Assembly (NCBI RefSeq): GCF_002240565.1
Contig: NZ_MZMO01000001.1
Span: 1,922,001 to 1,986,000, forward strand
Source: Clavibacter michiganensis subsp. insidiosus
GTDB lineage: Bacteria; Actinomycetota; Actinomycetes; Actinomycetales; Microbacteriaceae
Length of the DNA stretch: 64,000 nt
Direction of reading: 5' to 3'
Shown: positions 16,756-24,787 of the stretch, piece after piece
How the letters are laid out: every line of letters starts with the position of its first letter
Position numbering within the stretch: position 1 is the stretch's first letter
The notes under the pieces: model-generated
Seen by the model: the letters and a program-made list of their open reading frames with translations, nothing else
Databases searched by the model: none
What the model was told of the DNA's origin: nothing
Program-made: the position numbers and the translations under genes

Positions 16756-17597
16756 TCCGCCGGCTCCGGCTCCTCGCCCTGTCCTCGCACCCGGGGCCGA
16801 CGGCGACCGTCACGGTGCTCGCCGCGGTGCTCGCGGTCGCGCTCGGCTTCGGACCGGGGCGCGTGGCCGCGGTGGCGCTGGCCGTGGTCCTCGGGCAGCT
16901 GTCCATCGGCCTCTCCAACGACTGGATCGACGCCGAGCGCGACCGCAGCGTCGCCCGCGCCGACAAGCCGGTCGCCCGCGGCGAGGTCTCGGTCGGCCTG
17001 GTCCGGGCGGCCGCCCTCGTGACGGCGGCGGCGTGCGGCGTGGCGTCGGCCGCGCTCGGGCCCGCCTTCCTCCTCGCGCACGGCGTGCTGGTGGGCGCGG
17101 GCTGGGCCTACAACGCCGGGCTCAAGCGCACCGCCGCGAGCGTCGTGCCGTTCGTCGTGGCCTTCGGGATCCTGCCGACGGTGGTCGCCCTCGGCGCCGC
17201 GGATCCCGTGCCCGCGGCCGCGTGGGCCATGGCGACCGGCGCGGTGCTCGGCGTCTCCATCCACTTCACCAACGTCCTGCCCGACCTCGAGGACGACGCC
17301 CGCACGGGCGTGCGCGGCCTGCCGCACCGGCTCGGGCGCGTGCCGTCGGGCCTCGTCGCGTTCGGGGCGCTGGCGCTGGGGGCGGTCGTCGTCGCCGTCG
17401 GTCCCGTGCTGCCGGATCCCGCGCACGCGGTCACCCCGCTCGCGGTCGCCGGGCTCGTCCTGACCCTCGGCATCGCCGCGTGGGGCGCCGTGCGCGTCGT
17501 CACCCGGCAGCCCGGGCGCCTGCTGTTCCAGCTGATCATGGCGGCGTCCCTGCTGCTCGTCGCCCAGCTCGCGCTCAACGCGACGCGCCTCACCTGA
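16752..17597 (+). CDS. UbiA-family membrane prenyltransferase
   Basis: Intramembrane aromatic prenyltransferase, 281 residues, with about nine hydrophobic helices. Both Asp-rich motifs that hold the Mg-diphosphate are present: NDWIDAERDRSVARADKP near residue 56 and NVLPDLEDDARTGVRG near residue 175. The convergent neighbour set (type III PKS, methyltransferase, flavin monooxygenase) matches the composition of the agq locus of Actinoplanes missouriensis, which makes alkyl-O-dihydrogeranyl-methoxyhydroquinones; prenylation of the polyketide phenol is therefore the likely job. It overlaps the monooxygenase gene end by 8 bases, convergently. Confidence 0.85.
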   Translation: MIRRLRLLALSSHPGPTATVTVLAAVLAVALGFGPGRVAAVALAVVLGQLSIGLSNDWIDAERDRSVARADKPVARGEVSVGLVRAAALVTAAACGVASAALGPAFLLAHGVLVGAGWAYNAGLKRTAASVVPFVVAFGILPTVVALGAADPVPAAAWAMATGAVLGVSIHFTNVLPDLEDDARTGVRGLPHRLGRVPSGLVAFGALALGAVVVAVGPVLPDPAHAVTPLAVAGLVLTLGIAAWGAVRVVTRQPGRLLFQLIMAASLLLVAQLALNATRLT

Positions 17598-18780
17598 CGC
17601 GCGCGCCCGCGTCCCGGCCCATGGCGTAGACGGAGGCGAGCCCGGCCGCGGCGGGCGAGGTGAGCACGGCGCGCAGTCCCGCGTCGCGCACGAGGCGGGT
17701 GAGCCCCCGGACGGGACGCCCGAGAGCCGTGTTGACCTCCGACTGGACGGCCGCGCGGCGCGCGCTGGCGAGCCGGTCGCGCTCCCAGCGGGCGAGGCGC
17801 GCGGGATCGGGCACGCCGCGGCGCGCGCGGACGGCGTCGACGAGGATCGGCGCGAGGGCGTCCGCGTCGAGCCAGCCGAGGTTCATCCCCTGCCCGCCGA
17901 TGGAGCTGATCTCGTGGGCCGCGTCGCCGATGAGGAGGCCGCGTCCGGCGACCATGCGGCGGGCGAGGCGGCGGCGCACGCCGAAGCCGCTGACCGGATC
18001 CAGCTCCGCCGCCGATACGACGTGCCCGGTGCGCGCCGCCACCGCGCGGGCGATGAGGGCGGCCGGATCCCCGTCGCGCTCCCCCGCGCGGACGCCCACG
18101 ACGAACCGCCGCCGGCCGCCCGGAAGCGGGAAGGACTCGACCACGCCGTCCGGGTGCAGCGTGACGACGGCGTCGTCGCCGCCGCCGGTGCGGTCGGGCG
18201 CGTCGCCCATGAGGAAGCGGTCGGGCAGCGGGCGCTCGTCGACGGCGATCCCGAGGAACCCGCGGACGACGCCGCGCGTGCCGTCCGCCCCGATCACCAG
18301 GGGGGCGGTGACCTCCACGGCGGCGCCGTCGGCGTCCCGCCCGGTCGCGCGGACGACGCCGCCGGGCAGGTCGGCGGGATCCGCGTCGAGCCCGGTGAGC
18401 GTCACGCCGCGGGTGAGGGCCTCGGGCGCGAGGGCGGCCAGGCGCCTCGCGAGGATCGCCTCCGTGCGCCACTGCGGCAGCGCCGCGACGTAGGGGTGCG
18501 TGGTCGAGACCCCCGCGAACGAGACGCGACCGAGCTCCCCGCGCGGCCCCATCGCGATGCCCGTGCGGACCAGGATCGCCTCCGCGACCATCTCGCCCGC
18601 GACGCCGAGCCGGTCGAACGCGTCGAGCGAGGGCGCGTGGATCCCGATGGCGCGCGACAGCAGCGCGGGCGTCGTCCGTGCCTCCCACACGCGCACGTCG
18701 AGGCCGGCCTGCGCGAGGAGCGCGGCGAGGTGGATCCCCACGGGCCCGCCGCCCACGACGAGCGCGTCGACGCGGGTCAT
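17590..18780 (-). CDS. FAD-dependent monooxygenase (PHBH-like)
   Basis: Flavoprotein hydroxylase with 396 residues from ATG 18780. Seen: the Rossmann FAD motif VDALVVGGGPVGIHLAALLAQAG at the N-terminus, LVIGADGTRGVVRGFLG (DG motif) near residue 150, and RGLLIGDAAHEISSIGGQGMNLGWLDADAL (GD motif) near residue 275. Last gene of the minus-strand run PKS-methyltransferase-monooxygenase; its start overlaps the methyltransferase stop (ATGA). In the comparable agq pathway a flavoprotein hydroxylates the alkylresorcinol to a hydroquinone, and I infer the same role here. Confidence 0.85.
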   Translation of the reverse strand: MTRVDALVVGGGPVGIHLAALLAQAGLDVRVWEARTTPALLSRAIGIHAPSLDAFDRLGVAGEMVAEAILVRTGIAMGPRGELGRVSFAGVSTTHPYVAALPQWRTEAILARRLAALAPEALTRGVTLTGLDADPADLPGGVVRATGRDADGAAVEVTAPLVIGADGTRGVVRGFLGIAVDERPLPDRFLMGDAPDRTGGGDDAVVTLHPDGVVESFPLPGGRRRFVVGVRAGERDGDPAALIARAVAARTGHVVSAAELDPVSGFGVRRRLARRMVAGRGLLIGDAAHEISSIGGQGMNLGWLDADALAPILVDAVRARRGVPDPARLARWERDRLASARRAAVQSEVNTALGRPVRGLTRLVRDAGLRAVLTSPAAAGLASVYAMGRDAGARVR

Positions 18781-19499
18781 CGGCCCGTGCGGTCGGCGGG
18801 GCCGGCGCCGCCCGCGGCCGGGTCGCGCACGACGAGCACGCGGAACGGCACGGCGCCCTCGACGCGCCAGCCCGCCGGCACCCGGAGGGCGAGCTCCACG
18901 GGCGTCCAGCTGCGGCGGATCGACCGGAGCCCGTCGACGTGCACGAAGGATCCGCGCGCGACGAGCCGGGAGGCCGGGCCGTAGAGGGCGTAGGCGAGGC
19001 GGCCGCGCGCGATGTCGCTGTGGATGGCCCGCGGGGCGAGCGCGGCCGAGTCGGCGAGGAGGGCGTCGAAGGCGGCGGCGTCGAGGTGGTGCAGCACGTG
19101 GTTGCTCGTCACGAGGTCGAACCGGCGGCCATCGGCCGCGAGCTCGGCGCTCGACGCGGCGAGGAACTCGACGTCGGGGTCCCGCGGCCGGCCGCGCGCG
19201 AAGGCGGCGGCCCGCGGATCCGGGTCGATGCCGGTGACGCGCAGCCGCAGCCCGTCGCGGCGCGCCCACCGCGCGAGGGAGAGCGGCACGTCGCCGCCGC
19301 CCGAGCCGATGTCGAGGAGCGTCGTCTCCCGATCGGCGGACAGCAACGGGCGGATGCGGGACCGGAAGACCCCGCGCCAGCCGGCGACCGCCCGGTTGAC
19401 GATCCCGAACCGCGCGTAGGTGCGGTCGAGCGCCACGGGGTCGCAGTCCGGGTCGTCCATGAGCTCGGTGAGCTCCGTGTCGCGCCGGGACAGGTCCAT
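18777..19499 (-). CDS. SAM-dependent methyltransferase in type III PKS operon
   Basis: Class I methyltransferase with 240 residues from ATG 19499. Seen: the SAM-binding motif I TTLLDIGSGGGDVPLSLARWA, the acidic ribose-binding turn RVTGIDPDPRAAAFA and FDLVTSNHVLHHLDAAAFDALL (motif post II). The ATG shares a base with the PKS stop (TGATG) and its own stop overlaps the monooxygenase start, so this is one coupled operon. It likely O-methylates a phenolic product of the PKS. The ORF could be read 22 codons upstream, but that would overlap the PKS deeply and lacks family similarity. Confidence 0.83.
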   Translation of the reverse strand: MDLSRRDTELTELMDDPDCDPVALDRTYARFGIVNRAVAGWRGVFRSRIRPLLSADRETTLLDIGSGGGDVPLSLARWARRDGLRLRVTGIDPDPRAAAFARGRPRDPDVEFLAASSAELAADGRRFDLVTSNHVLHHLDAAAFDALLADSAALAPRAIHSDIARGRLAYALYGPASRLVARGSFVHVDGLRSIRRSWTPVELALRVPAGWRVEGAVPFRVLVVRDPAAGGAGPADRTGR

Positions 19500-20716
19500 C
19501 AGGTGGTCCGGCGGGTCATGAGCGCCGTCTCCACCGTGAGGCCGGGACCGAACGCCATGGCGCACACGCGTCCCGCTCCGGGCCCGGACGCCGGGATCGG
19601 CGCGGGCTCCGCGACGTCGGGGCGGCCGGGCACGTCAGCCCGCGGCGTCCCGTGCAGGATCCGCCGGAGCACGAACAGCACCGTCGCGCTCGACATGTTG
19701 CCCACCTCCGCGAGCGTCGACCGCGAGGCCTCCAGCTGCGCGGGCGCGAGCGCCAGCCGGTCCTCGACCCGGTCGAGGATGCTGCGTCCGCCGGGGTGGA
19801 TCGCCCAGCCCGCGATCTCCGCCGGCGCGACGCCCTGGAGCGCGGGCACCTGCGCCCAGAGCGGTGCCAGCGCGCCCGTGATGTGCTCGTCGATGATCTT
19901 CGGCACGTAGCTCGACAGGATCATGTCGAAGCCCTGGTCCCCGATGGTCCACGCCATGTCGTCCTCGCCCACGGGAGTGAGCACGGTCTCGAACGCCTCG
20001 AGGTCGAGCACGGTGGATCCGGCGGGCGCGGGCCGCGCGGTGACGACGGCGGCCGCCGCCCCGTCGCCGAAGACCGACGAGGCGACGATCGTGTCCGCGT
20101 CGTTCGACGAGTGCAGGTGCAGCGAGCAGAGCTCCACGCACACGACGAGGACGACGGCGTCGGGGTCGGCGGCGCAGAACTGCGCGGCCATGCGGAGCGC
20201 CGGGAAGGCGCCGTAGCAGCCCATGAAGCCGAGGTGGAAGCGCTGGGTGGAGGCGCTGAGGCCGAGGCCGCGGACGACCTGGTAGTCGGGGCCGGGCGCG
20301 TAGAAGCCCGTGCAGGAGACCGTGACGACGTGCGTGACGTCGGCCGCCTCGATCCCGGCTGCCTCGTCGACCGCCTGGCGCGCCGCCCCGAGCAGCAGGG
20401 CGGGGGCCTCGCGGATGTACGTGTCGTTGCGCGCGCCGGTGCCGGGGGTGAGGATCCGCCCGCTGGCCCGGTCGTAGAAGACGGGCTCGCCGTCGACCTC
20501 GGCGGGTGCGTCGGCTCCCGCCATGCCCGGCGCGGTGCCGAGCTCGCCGATCACCGTGTGGCGCGTGCGGATCCCCGACGCGTTGAAGGCCGCCGACACG
20601 AGCCGGGTGCCGAGCCGCCCGAGCTCGGGCTGGCTGCCGAAGAGGTCGCGCACGCCGTCCTGCGCGAGGACCGTCGGCGGCAGGGCCGTGGCGATCGACC
20701 GGATGGAGGCGATCAG
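19499..20716 (-). CDS. Type III polyketide synthase, apparent CTG start
   Basis: Chalcone/stilbene-synthase-like homodimeric ketosynthase that extends an acyl-CoA with malonyl-CoA. It has 405 residues if translation starts at CTG 20716. The catalytic triad is intact: Cys135 (VTVSCTGFYAPGPDY), His307 (GWAIHPGG) and Asn340 (EVGNMSSATVLF). The first ATG/GTG/TTG in frame is GTG 20653, but the 21 codons before it encode LIASIRSIATALPPTVLAQDG, the conserved N-terminal strand of the family, so translation must begin earlier. CTG 20716 overlaps the upstream stop as CTGA, mirroring the ATGA/GTGA couplings elsewhere in the window. Confidence 0.88.
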   Translation of the reverse strand: MIASIRSIATALPPTVLAQDGVRDLFGSQPELGRLGTRLVSAAFNASGIRTRHTVIGELGTAPGMAGADAPAEVDGEPVFYDRASGRILTPGTGARNDTYIREAPALLLGAARQAVDEAAGIEAADVTHVVTVSCTGFYAPGPDYQVVRGLGLSASTQRFHLGFMGCYGAFPALRMAAQFCAADPDAVVLVVCVELCSLHLHSSNDADTIVASSVFGDGAAAAVVTARPAPAGSTVLDLEAFETVLTPVGEDDMAWTIGDQGFDMILSSYVPKIIDEHITGALAPLWAQVPALQGVAPAEIAGWAIHPGGRSILDRVEDRLALAPAQLEASRSTLAEVGNMSSATVLFVLRRILHGTPRADVPGRPDVAEPAPIPASGPGAGRVCAMAFGPGLTVETALMTRRTT

Positions 20717-21183
20717 CGTCGGCCGCCGGAGACGACGGCGGCGCCGACCGCGAGCACGACGGCGACGGCACCCGCGCCGATCGACGCGGCGACGGCCGGG
20801 TCCTTCTTCGTGAACGCACGCGTGCGGCGCGCGACGTCCCGGCCGGTCGTGCGGACGCGGGAGGTGACGTCGTCGCGGATGGCGCGGGCGTCGGCCTTCA
20901 GCTCGGAGGCCCGGGCGCGGGCGTCGGCCTTCAGCTCGGAGGCGCGGGCCGGCACGTCGAGCGCCGTCTCGAGATCCCGGACGGTGCGCGCGAGCTCGTC
21001 ACGGCCGGCCTGGATGTCGCGCTTCAGCTCCTCGGGGCTGCGCTTGGGGGCGGGCGGGATGTTCGCGCCCTCGCCGTGCGGCGCCGACTCGGCGACCGCC
21101 TTGTGCTTGCGGACCTCGCGGGCGACCGTGGTCACGGCGCCGATGACGCTCACCTCGCCGGTCGGGGACTTCTTCTTGGCCAT
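20713..21183 (-). CDS. DUF3618-type membrane protein with internal 11-residue repeat
   Basis: Has 156 residues from ATG 21183. Seen: a Lys-rich N-terminus (MAKKKSPTGE), the DUF3618-like stretch RSPEELKRDIQAGRDELARTVRDLETALDVP, two copies of an 11-residue ASELKADARAR unit, a basic region, and one C-terminal membrane helix (VAASIGAGAVAVVLAVGAAVV). The family is of unknown function; the helix and amphipathic repeats suggest a membrane-bound, perhaps apolipoprotein-like, structure. First gene of the minus-strand PKS operon: its stop overlaps the PKS start, so a link to handling or localising the lipid product is possible but not shown. Confidence 0.75.
   Translation of the reverse strand: MAKKKSPTGEVSVIGAVTTVAREVRKHKAVAESAPHGEGANIPPAPKRSPEELKRDIQAGRDELARTVRDLETALDVPARASELKADARARASELKADARAIRDDVTSRVRTTGRDVARRTRAFTKKDPAVAASIGAGAVAVVLAVGAAVVSGGRR
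20882..20947. repeat. 33-bp direct repeat, two tandem copies
   Basis: Copies at 20882-20914 and 20915-20947 differ at one base. Each is 11 codons and gives the repeated ASELKADARAR unit of the DUF3618 protein. Copy number could vary between strains by slippage. Confidence 0.8.
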
Positions 21184-21249
21184 GCGCGGGCTCCTGCCAT
21201 CGGGGACGTACATTCGGTGGATCCATCATGCTCCGTCGTACCCGGGCCG

Positions 21250-21306
21250 GGCACCGACGGACGACGCGAGGGGCCGGCGCTGATGCGTCGCCCCCTCGCG
21301 GGTGCC
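21250..21306 (-). terminator. Terminator behind the opuC operon
   Basis: Nested inverted repeats: outer GGCACC/GGTGCC and inner CGCGAGGGG/CCCCTCGCG, 27 bases past the stop of the substrate-binding protein gene. Confidence 0.6.
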
Positions 21307-21332
21307 GGGCGTCGCCGCCCTGCCGGCGCCTC

Positions 21333-22259
21333 CTAGAAGAGGGCCTTCTCCTTCAGCCAGTCGGCGGCGATCGCCTTCGGCTCGGCCTTCTCGTCGCCCT
21401 GGTTGCGGCGGTTCATCTCGGTGAGGTCCTCGGTGGTGATCGCGGCGGACACCTTGTCGAGGATCGCCGTGACGTCGGGGTTCATCTTCGCGGTGTTCAC
21501 GAGCGGCACGACGTTCTGGGCCTTGATGAGGTTCTCCGGGTCCTCGAGCGTGACGAAGTCGTTGTCGAGGATCGACGGCGTGGTCGTGTAGATGTTCGCC
21601 ATGTCGACCTGGCCGTCGAGGAGGGCCTTGACGGTGTTGGGGCCGCCCTGGTCCTCGATGTTCACGAGGCTCGCATCGATGCCGTAGACGTCGGTGAGAC
21701 CGGGGATCCCGTACGGACGCTCACCCAGGACCGCGCCGCCGCCGACGCGGACGGTCTTGCCCCGGAGGTCGGAGAGGGTCGTGACGCCGTTCGCCTCCGA
21801 GTACTCCTTCGTGACGTTGTAGGAGTCCTTGTCCTCGGCCGGCGACTGGTCGAGCACCTCGAAGCCGTCCGGCAGCGCTCCGGGGAGGGCGGTGTAGACG
21901 TCGTCGCTCGACGTCTCCGTGGAGTCGGGCTCGTAGGCGGAGAGCAGGTTGCCCGTGTACTCGGGGATGAGGTCGACGGACCCCTCCTTGAGGGCCTTGA
22001 GGTAGACCTCGCGCTCACCGATCTGCAGGTTGCGCGTGACCTTCACGTCGTTGGCCTCGAGGGCCTGCGCGTAGACCTCGGCGAGGATGACGTTCTCGCC
22101 GAAGGCGGCCGAGCCGACGGAGATGGTGTCGGTGGGCGCCGCGGAGGCGGATCCGCCGGAGGTGTCGAGGGGATCGCCGGAGGCGCAGCCGGCGAGGGCC
22201 ATCGCGGTGCCCAGGGCGACGGTGCTGACGAGGAGCCGGCGGGTGATGCTGTGGGTCAT
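21333..22259 (-). CDS. opuCC: OpuCC/ProX-type glycine betaine/choline-binding lipoprotein
   Basis: Extracytoplasmic substrate-binding protein of an osmoprotectant ABC importer, 308 residues. Seen: a lipoprotein signal with lipobox LAGC (Cys near residue 25), then the OpuAC-type fold with ISVGSAAFGENVILAEVYAQALEANDVKV, VDLIPEYTGNLLSAY and LTDVYGIDASLVNIEDQGGPNTVKALLDGQVDMANIYTTTPSI. Last gene of the importer operon, 14 bases after the permease. The stop TAG lies in a CTAG. Osmoprotectant type (betaine, choline, carnitine) cannot be told from sequence by eye. Confidence 0.9.
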   Translation of the reverse strand: MTHSITRRLLVSTVALGTAMALAGCASGDPLDTSGGSASAAPTDTISVGSAAFGENVILAEVYAQALEANDVKVTRNLQIGEREVYLKALKEGSVDLIPEYTGNLLSAYEPDSTETSSDDVYTALPGALPDGFEVLDQSPAEDKDSYNVTKEYSEANGVTTLSDLRGKTVRVGGGAVLGERPYGIPGLTDVYGIDASLVNIEDQGGPNTVKALLDGQVDMANIYTTTPSILDNDFVTLEDPENLIKAQNVVPLVNTAKMNPDVTAILDKVSAAITTEDLTEMNRRNQGDEKAEPKAIAADWLKEKALF

Positions 22260-22273
22260 GTGCTGTGTTCCTT

Positions 22274-22999
22274 TCAGGGAGTGGTGCTGACCGCGGACCT
22301 CGACGAGGTGCGCGGTGAGTCGGGGGTGTGTCCGGAGGCGGCGACGACGCCGCGGGGGACGACGGCGCGCTGGACGATCGCGAAGAACGCGTCGACGACC
22401 AGGGCGAGGGCGGTGACGAGCAAGGCGGAGGCGAGCAGCAGCGGGTAGTTGCTCGTCGTGAGCCCGGTGAAGATGTCACGGCCGAGGCCGCCGAGCCCGA
22501 GGTACGCGCCGAGGGTCACCGTGCTGATGACCTGGAGGATCGCGGCCCGGAAGCCGCTGATCATGAGCGGCAGGGCCAGCGGGATCTCCACGCGGCCGAG
22601 GATCTGCCACTCGGTCATGCCCACCGCGCGCGCCGCGTCGATCGCGGCGCGGTCCACGGCCTGCACGCCGGAGTAGACCCCGGCCAGCAGCGGGGGGATG
22701 CCGAGCAGCGAGAAGGTGAGGATCGGCCCGGTCAGCCCGATGCCGAAGAGGAGGCCGAGCAGGACCAGGACGCCGAGCGTCGGCAGCGCGCGGAGCCCAC
22801 CGGAGAAGGCGACGGCGACGGTGCGCCCGCGCCCCGTGTGACCGATGTACAGGCCTGCGGGGATCGCGATCAGCGCGGCGACGCCCATCGCGAGGGCGGT
22901 GTAGCCCAGGTGCTCGACGAGCCTGGTGCCATAGCCCGTGGCACCGCCCCATCGGGAGCCGTCGAGGAGGAGACCGAAGGCCTCGGCGAAGAGGTTCAC
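22274..22999 (-). CDS. opuCD: Osmoprotectant ABC transporter permease
   Basis: Membrane permease with 241 residues from GTG 22999 and about six helices. The BPD_transp_1 coupling segment is present: DAARAVGMTEWQILGRVEIPLALPLMISGFRAAI (EAA loop). It follows the first permease with a GTGA overlap. The long open frame upstream is another frame of that permease gene. The assignment of CB versus CD is by order only. Confidence 0.9.
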   Translation of the reverse strand: MNLFAEAFGLLLDGSRWGGATGYGTRLVEHLGYTALAMGVAALIAIPAGLYIGHTGRGRTVAVAFSGGLRALPTLGVLVLLGLLFGIGLTGPILTFSLLGIPPLLAGVYSGVQAVDRAAIDAARAVGMTEWQILGRVEIPLALPLMISGFRAAILQVISTVTLGAYLGLGGLGRDIFTGLTTSNYPLLLASALLVTALALVVDAFFAIVQRAVVPRGVVAASGHTPDSPRTSSRSAVSTTP

Positions 23000-23694
23000 G
23001 AGGCGCTCGCATCCGTGACGAGGGAGGCGCGGCGGGCCGCGCGGGTGCGGGCGCGGAGCGACGGCTGGGCGGACCAGGGCATGAGCAGCCTGCCGGCGAC
23101 CAGGAGGATGAGGTCGAACACCAGGGCGATCACGACGATGCCGACGATGCCCGTGATGATCTCGGTGTAGAACTGGCGTCGGTAGCCGGTGAGGATCATG
23201 GTCCCCAGGCTCTGGATCCCGGACAGCGACCCGACGGTGACCATGCTGACCGTGCTGACGGAGACCACGCGGAGCCCGGCGAGCAGCACGGGTCCGGCCA
23301 GCGGCAGCTCGACCCGCCAGAATCGGGCCCACCCCGCGTAGCCCATCGCCGTGGCGGACTGCTTCACGTCCTGCGACACCGAGGCCAGCGCGTCCGACGT
23401 GATCCGGATCATGAGCGCGACCGCGTAGACGGTCAGTGCGACGACGATGTTCAACGGGTCGAGGATGTTCGTGCCGAGGATGGCCGGCATCGCCAGCAGG
23501 AGCGCGATCGAGGGGATCGTGTAGAGCGCGCCGCCGAGGGTGAGCAGGGCGCCGCGCGAACGCCGGTACCGGTTGGCGAGCCAGCCGAGCGGCAGCGAGA
23601 TGACGAGGCCCAGGAGCACGGGCACGACGGAGAGCGTCACATGCGCGACCGTCAGGTCGAGCACCGTCTGGATGTTGGCGATGACCCAGTTCAC
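22996..23694 (-). CDS. opuCB: Osmoprotectant ABC transporter permease
   Basis: Permease with 232 residues. Seen: membrane helices throughout and the EAA loop VKQSATAMGYAGWARFWRVELPLAGPVLLAGLRVV near residues 115-150. It starts at ATG 23694, overlapping the stop of the ATPase gene (ATGA), and overlaps the second permease by 4 bases. With that protein it forms the heterodimeric channel. Confidence 0.9.
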   Translation of the reverse strand: MNWVIANIQTVLDLTVAHVTLSVVPVLLGLVISLPLGWLANRYRRSRGALLTLGGALYTIPSIALLLAMPAILGTNILDPLNIVVALTVYAVALMIRITSDALASVSQDVKQSATAMGYAGWARFWRVELPLAGPVLLAGLRVVSVSTVSMVTVGSLSGIQSLGTMILTGYRRQFYTEIITGIVGIVVIALVFDLILLVAGRLLMPWSAQPSLRARTRAARRASLVTDASAS

Positions 23695-24596
23695 GCGGGT
23701 CCCGCACCCTGCGCCGGGGCACCGGGGGCGTGCGCGCCCCCCGCCTCGGTCGGTGCGGATGCGGATGGGGCGGCGGCGCGGCCCTCGTCGTCGAGCACGC
23801 CCACCAGCCGGCCGTCGCGGTCGACGAGCACCTGGCCCGTGCCGGTGTCCTCGACGTGCAGCGCGCGCTTGCCCTTGTCAGCGCCCACGAAGTCGCGGAC
23901 GAAGTCGTTCGCCGGGTTCGAGAGGATCTCCTGCGGCGTGCCCTGCTGGGCGATGCGGCCGCCCTTCTCGAGGATCACGACCTGGTCACCGAGCAGGAAC
24001 GCCTCGTCGATGTCGTGCGTCACGAAGACGACGGTCTTGTCGAGCTCGGTCCGCAGGCGGATGAGCTCCTGCTGGAGGTCGTCGCGCACGAGCGGGTCGA
24101 CGGCGCCGAACGGCTCGTCCATGAGCAGGATGTTCGGGTCCACCGCCAAGCCGCGGGCCACGCCGACGCGCTGCTGCTGGCCGCCGGAGAGCTGCGACGG
24201 GTAGCGGTCGGCCATCGAGCGGTCGAGGCCCACGGTGTCCATGAGCTTCAGGGCGCCCTCGCGCGCCGTGCGCTTGTCGACGCCAGTGAGGCGTGGCACG
24301 GTCGCGATGTTGTCGACGACCTTGCGGTGCGGGAGGAGGCCGGAGTTCTGCATCACGTAGCCGATGCTGCGGCGGAGCTTCACGGCGTCCTCGGTGGCGA
24401 TGTCGGTGCCGTCGATCTCGATGCGGCCCGACGTGGGCTCGACCATCCGGTTGACCATGCGCATGAGGGTCGTCTTGCCGCAGCCCGAGGACCCGACGAG
24501 GACCGTCGTGGTCTGCGAGGGGACGACGAGGCTGAAGTCCTCGATCGCGAGCGTGCCGTCCGGGTACTGCTTGCGGACGTGGTGGAACTCGATCAT
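23691..24596 (-). CDS. opuCA: Osmoprotectant ABC transporter ATP-binding protein
   Basis: ATPase of the importer, 301 residues from ATG 24596. Seen: Walker A VGSSGCGKTTLMRMVNRM, Q-loop YVMQNSGLLPHRKVVDNIA, signature LSGGQQQRVGVARGLA, Walker B ILLMDEPFGAVDPLVR and H-loop VFVTHDIDEAF. After residue 230 comes a short CBS-like remnant (GTGQVLVDRDGRLVGVLDDEG) and an Ala/Pro-rich tail; OpuCA/OpuAA proteins usually carry CBS domains that sense ionic strength, so this one has a reduced sensor. First gene of opuCA-CB-CD-CC. Confidence 0.92.
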   Translation of the reverse strand: MIEFHHVRKQYPDGTLAIEDFSLVVPSQTTTVLVGSSGCGKTTLMRMVNRMVEPTSGRIEIDGTDIATEDAVKLRRSIGYVMQNSGLLPHRKVVDNIATVPRLTGVDKRTAREGALKLMDTVGLDRSMADRYPSQLSGGQQQRVGVARGLAVDPNILLMDEPFGAVDPLVRDDLQQELIRLRTELDKTVVFVTHDIDEAFLLGDQVVILEKGGRIAQQGTPQEILSNPANDFVRDFVGADKGKRALHVEDTGTGQVLVDRDGRLVGVLDDEGRAAAPSASAPTEAGGAHAPGAPAQGAGPA

Positions 24597-24611
24597 GGGT
24601 GGCTCATTCCT

Positions 24612-24624
24612 CGTAGGCACTACG
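24612..24624. promoter_or_regulatory. Short palindrome in the opuC leader
   Basis: CGTAG-gca-CTACG, 15 bases upstream of the opuCA start, overlapping the probable ribosome-binding region. It could be an operator or a small hairpin; no regulator is encoded next to it. Confidence 0.3.
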
Positions 24625-24787
24625 AATCGACACTTGCCAGGCACACCAGCGAACCACGGTCGCGGCGGAACGGCCGCACCGGGTCGTCCCCTGTCGCCAC
24701 TTCGTAACAAATGGGGCTCCAGCGGACAGTCCCCGGAAGCCGCGCGCACGTCGGTCGGCGTCGGACGCGTCCGCCAGGATGGAGGGC

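Noticed and set aside
18777..19565. Longer methyltransferase starting at 19565
   Set aside because: The added residues are an alternative frame of the PKS 3' end. The ATG at 19499 overlapping the PKS stop fits the coupled operon pattern.
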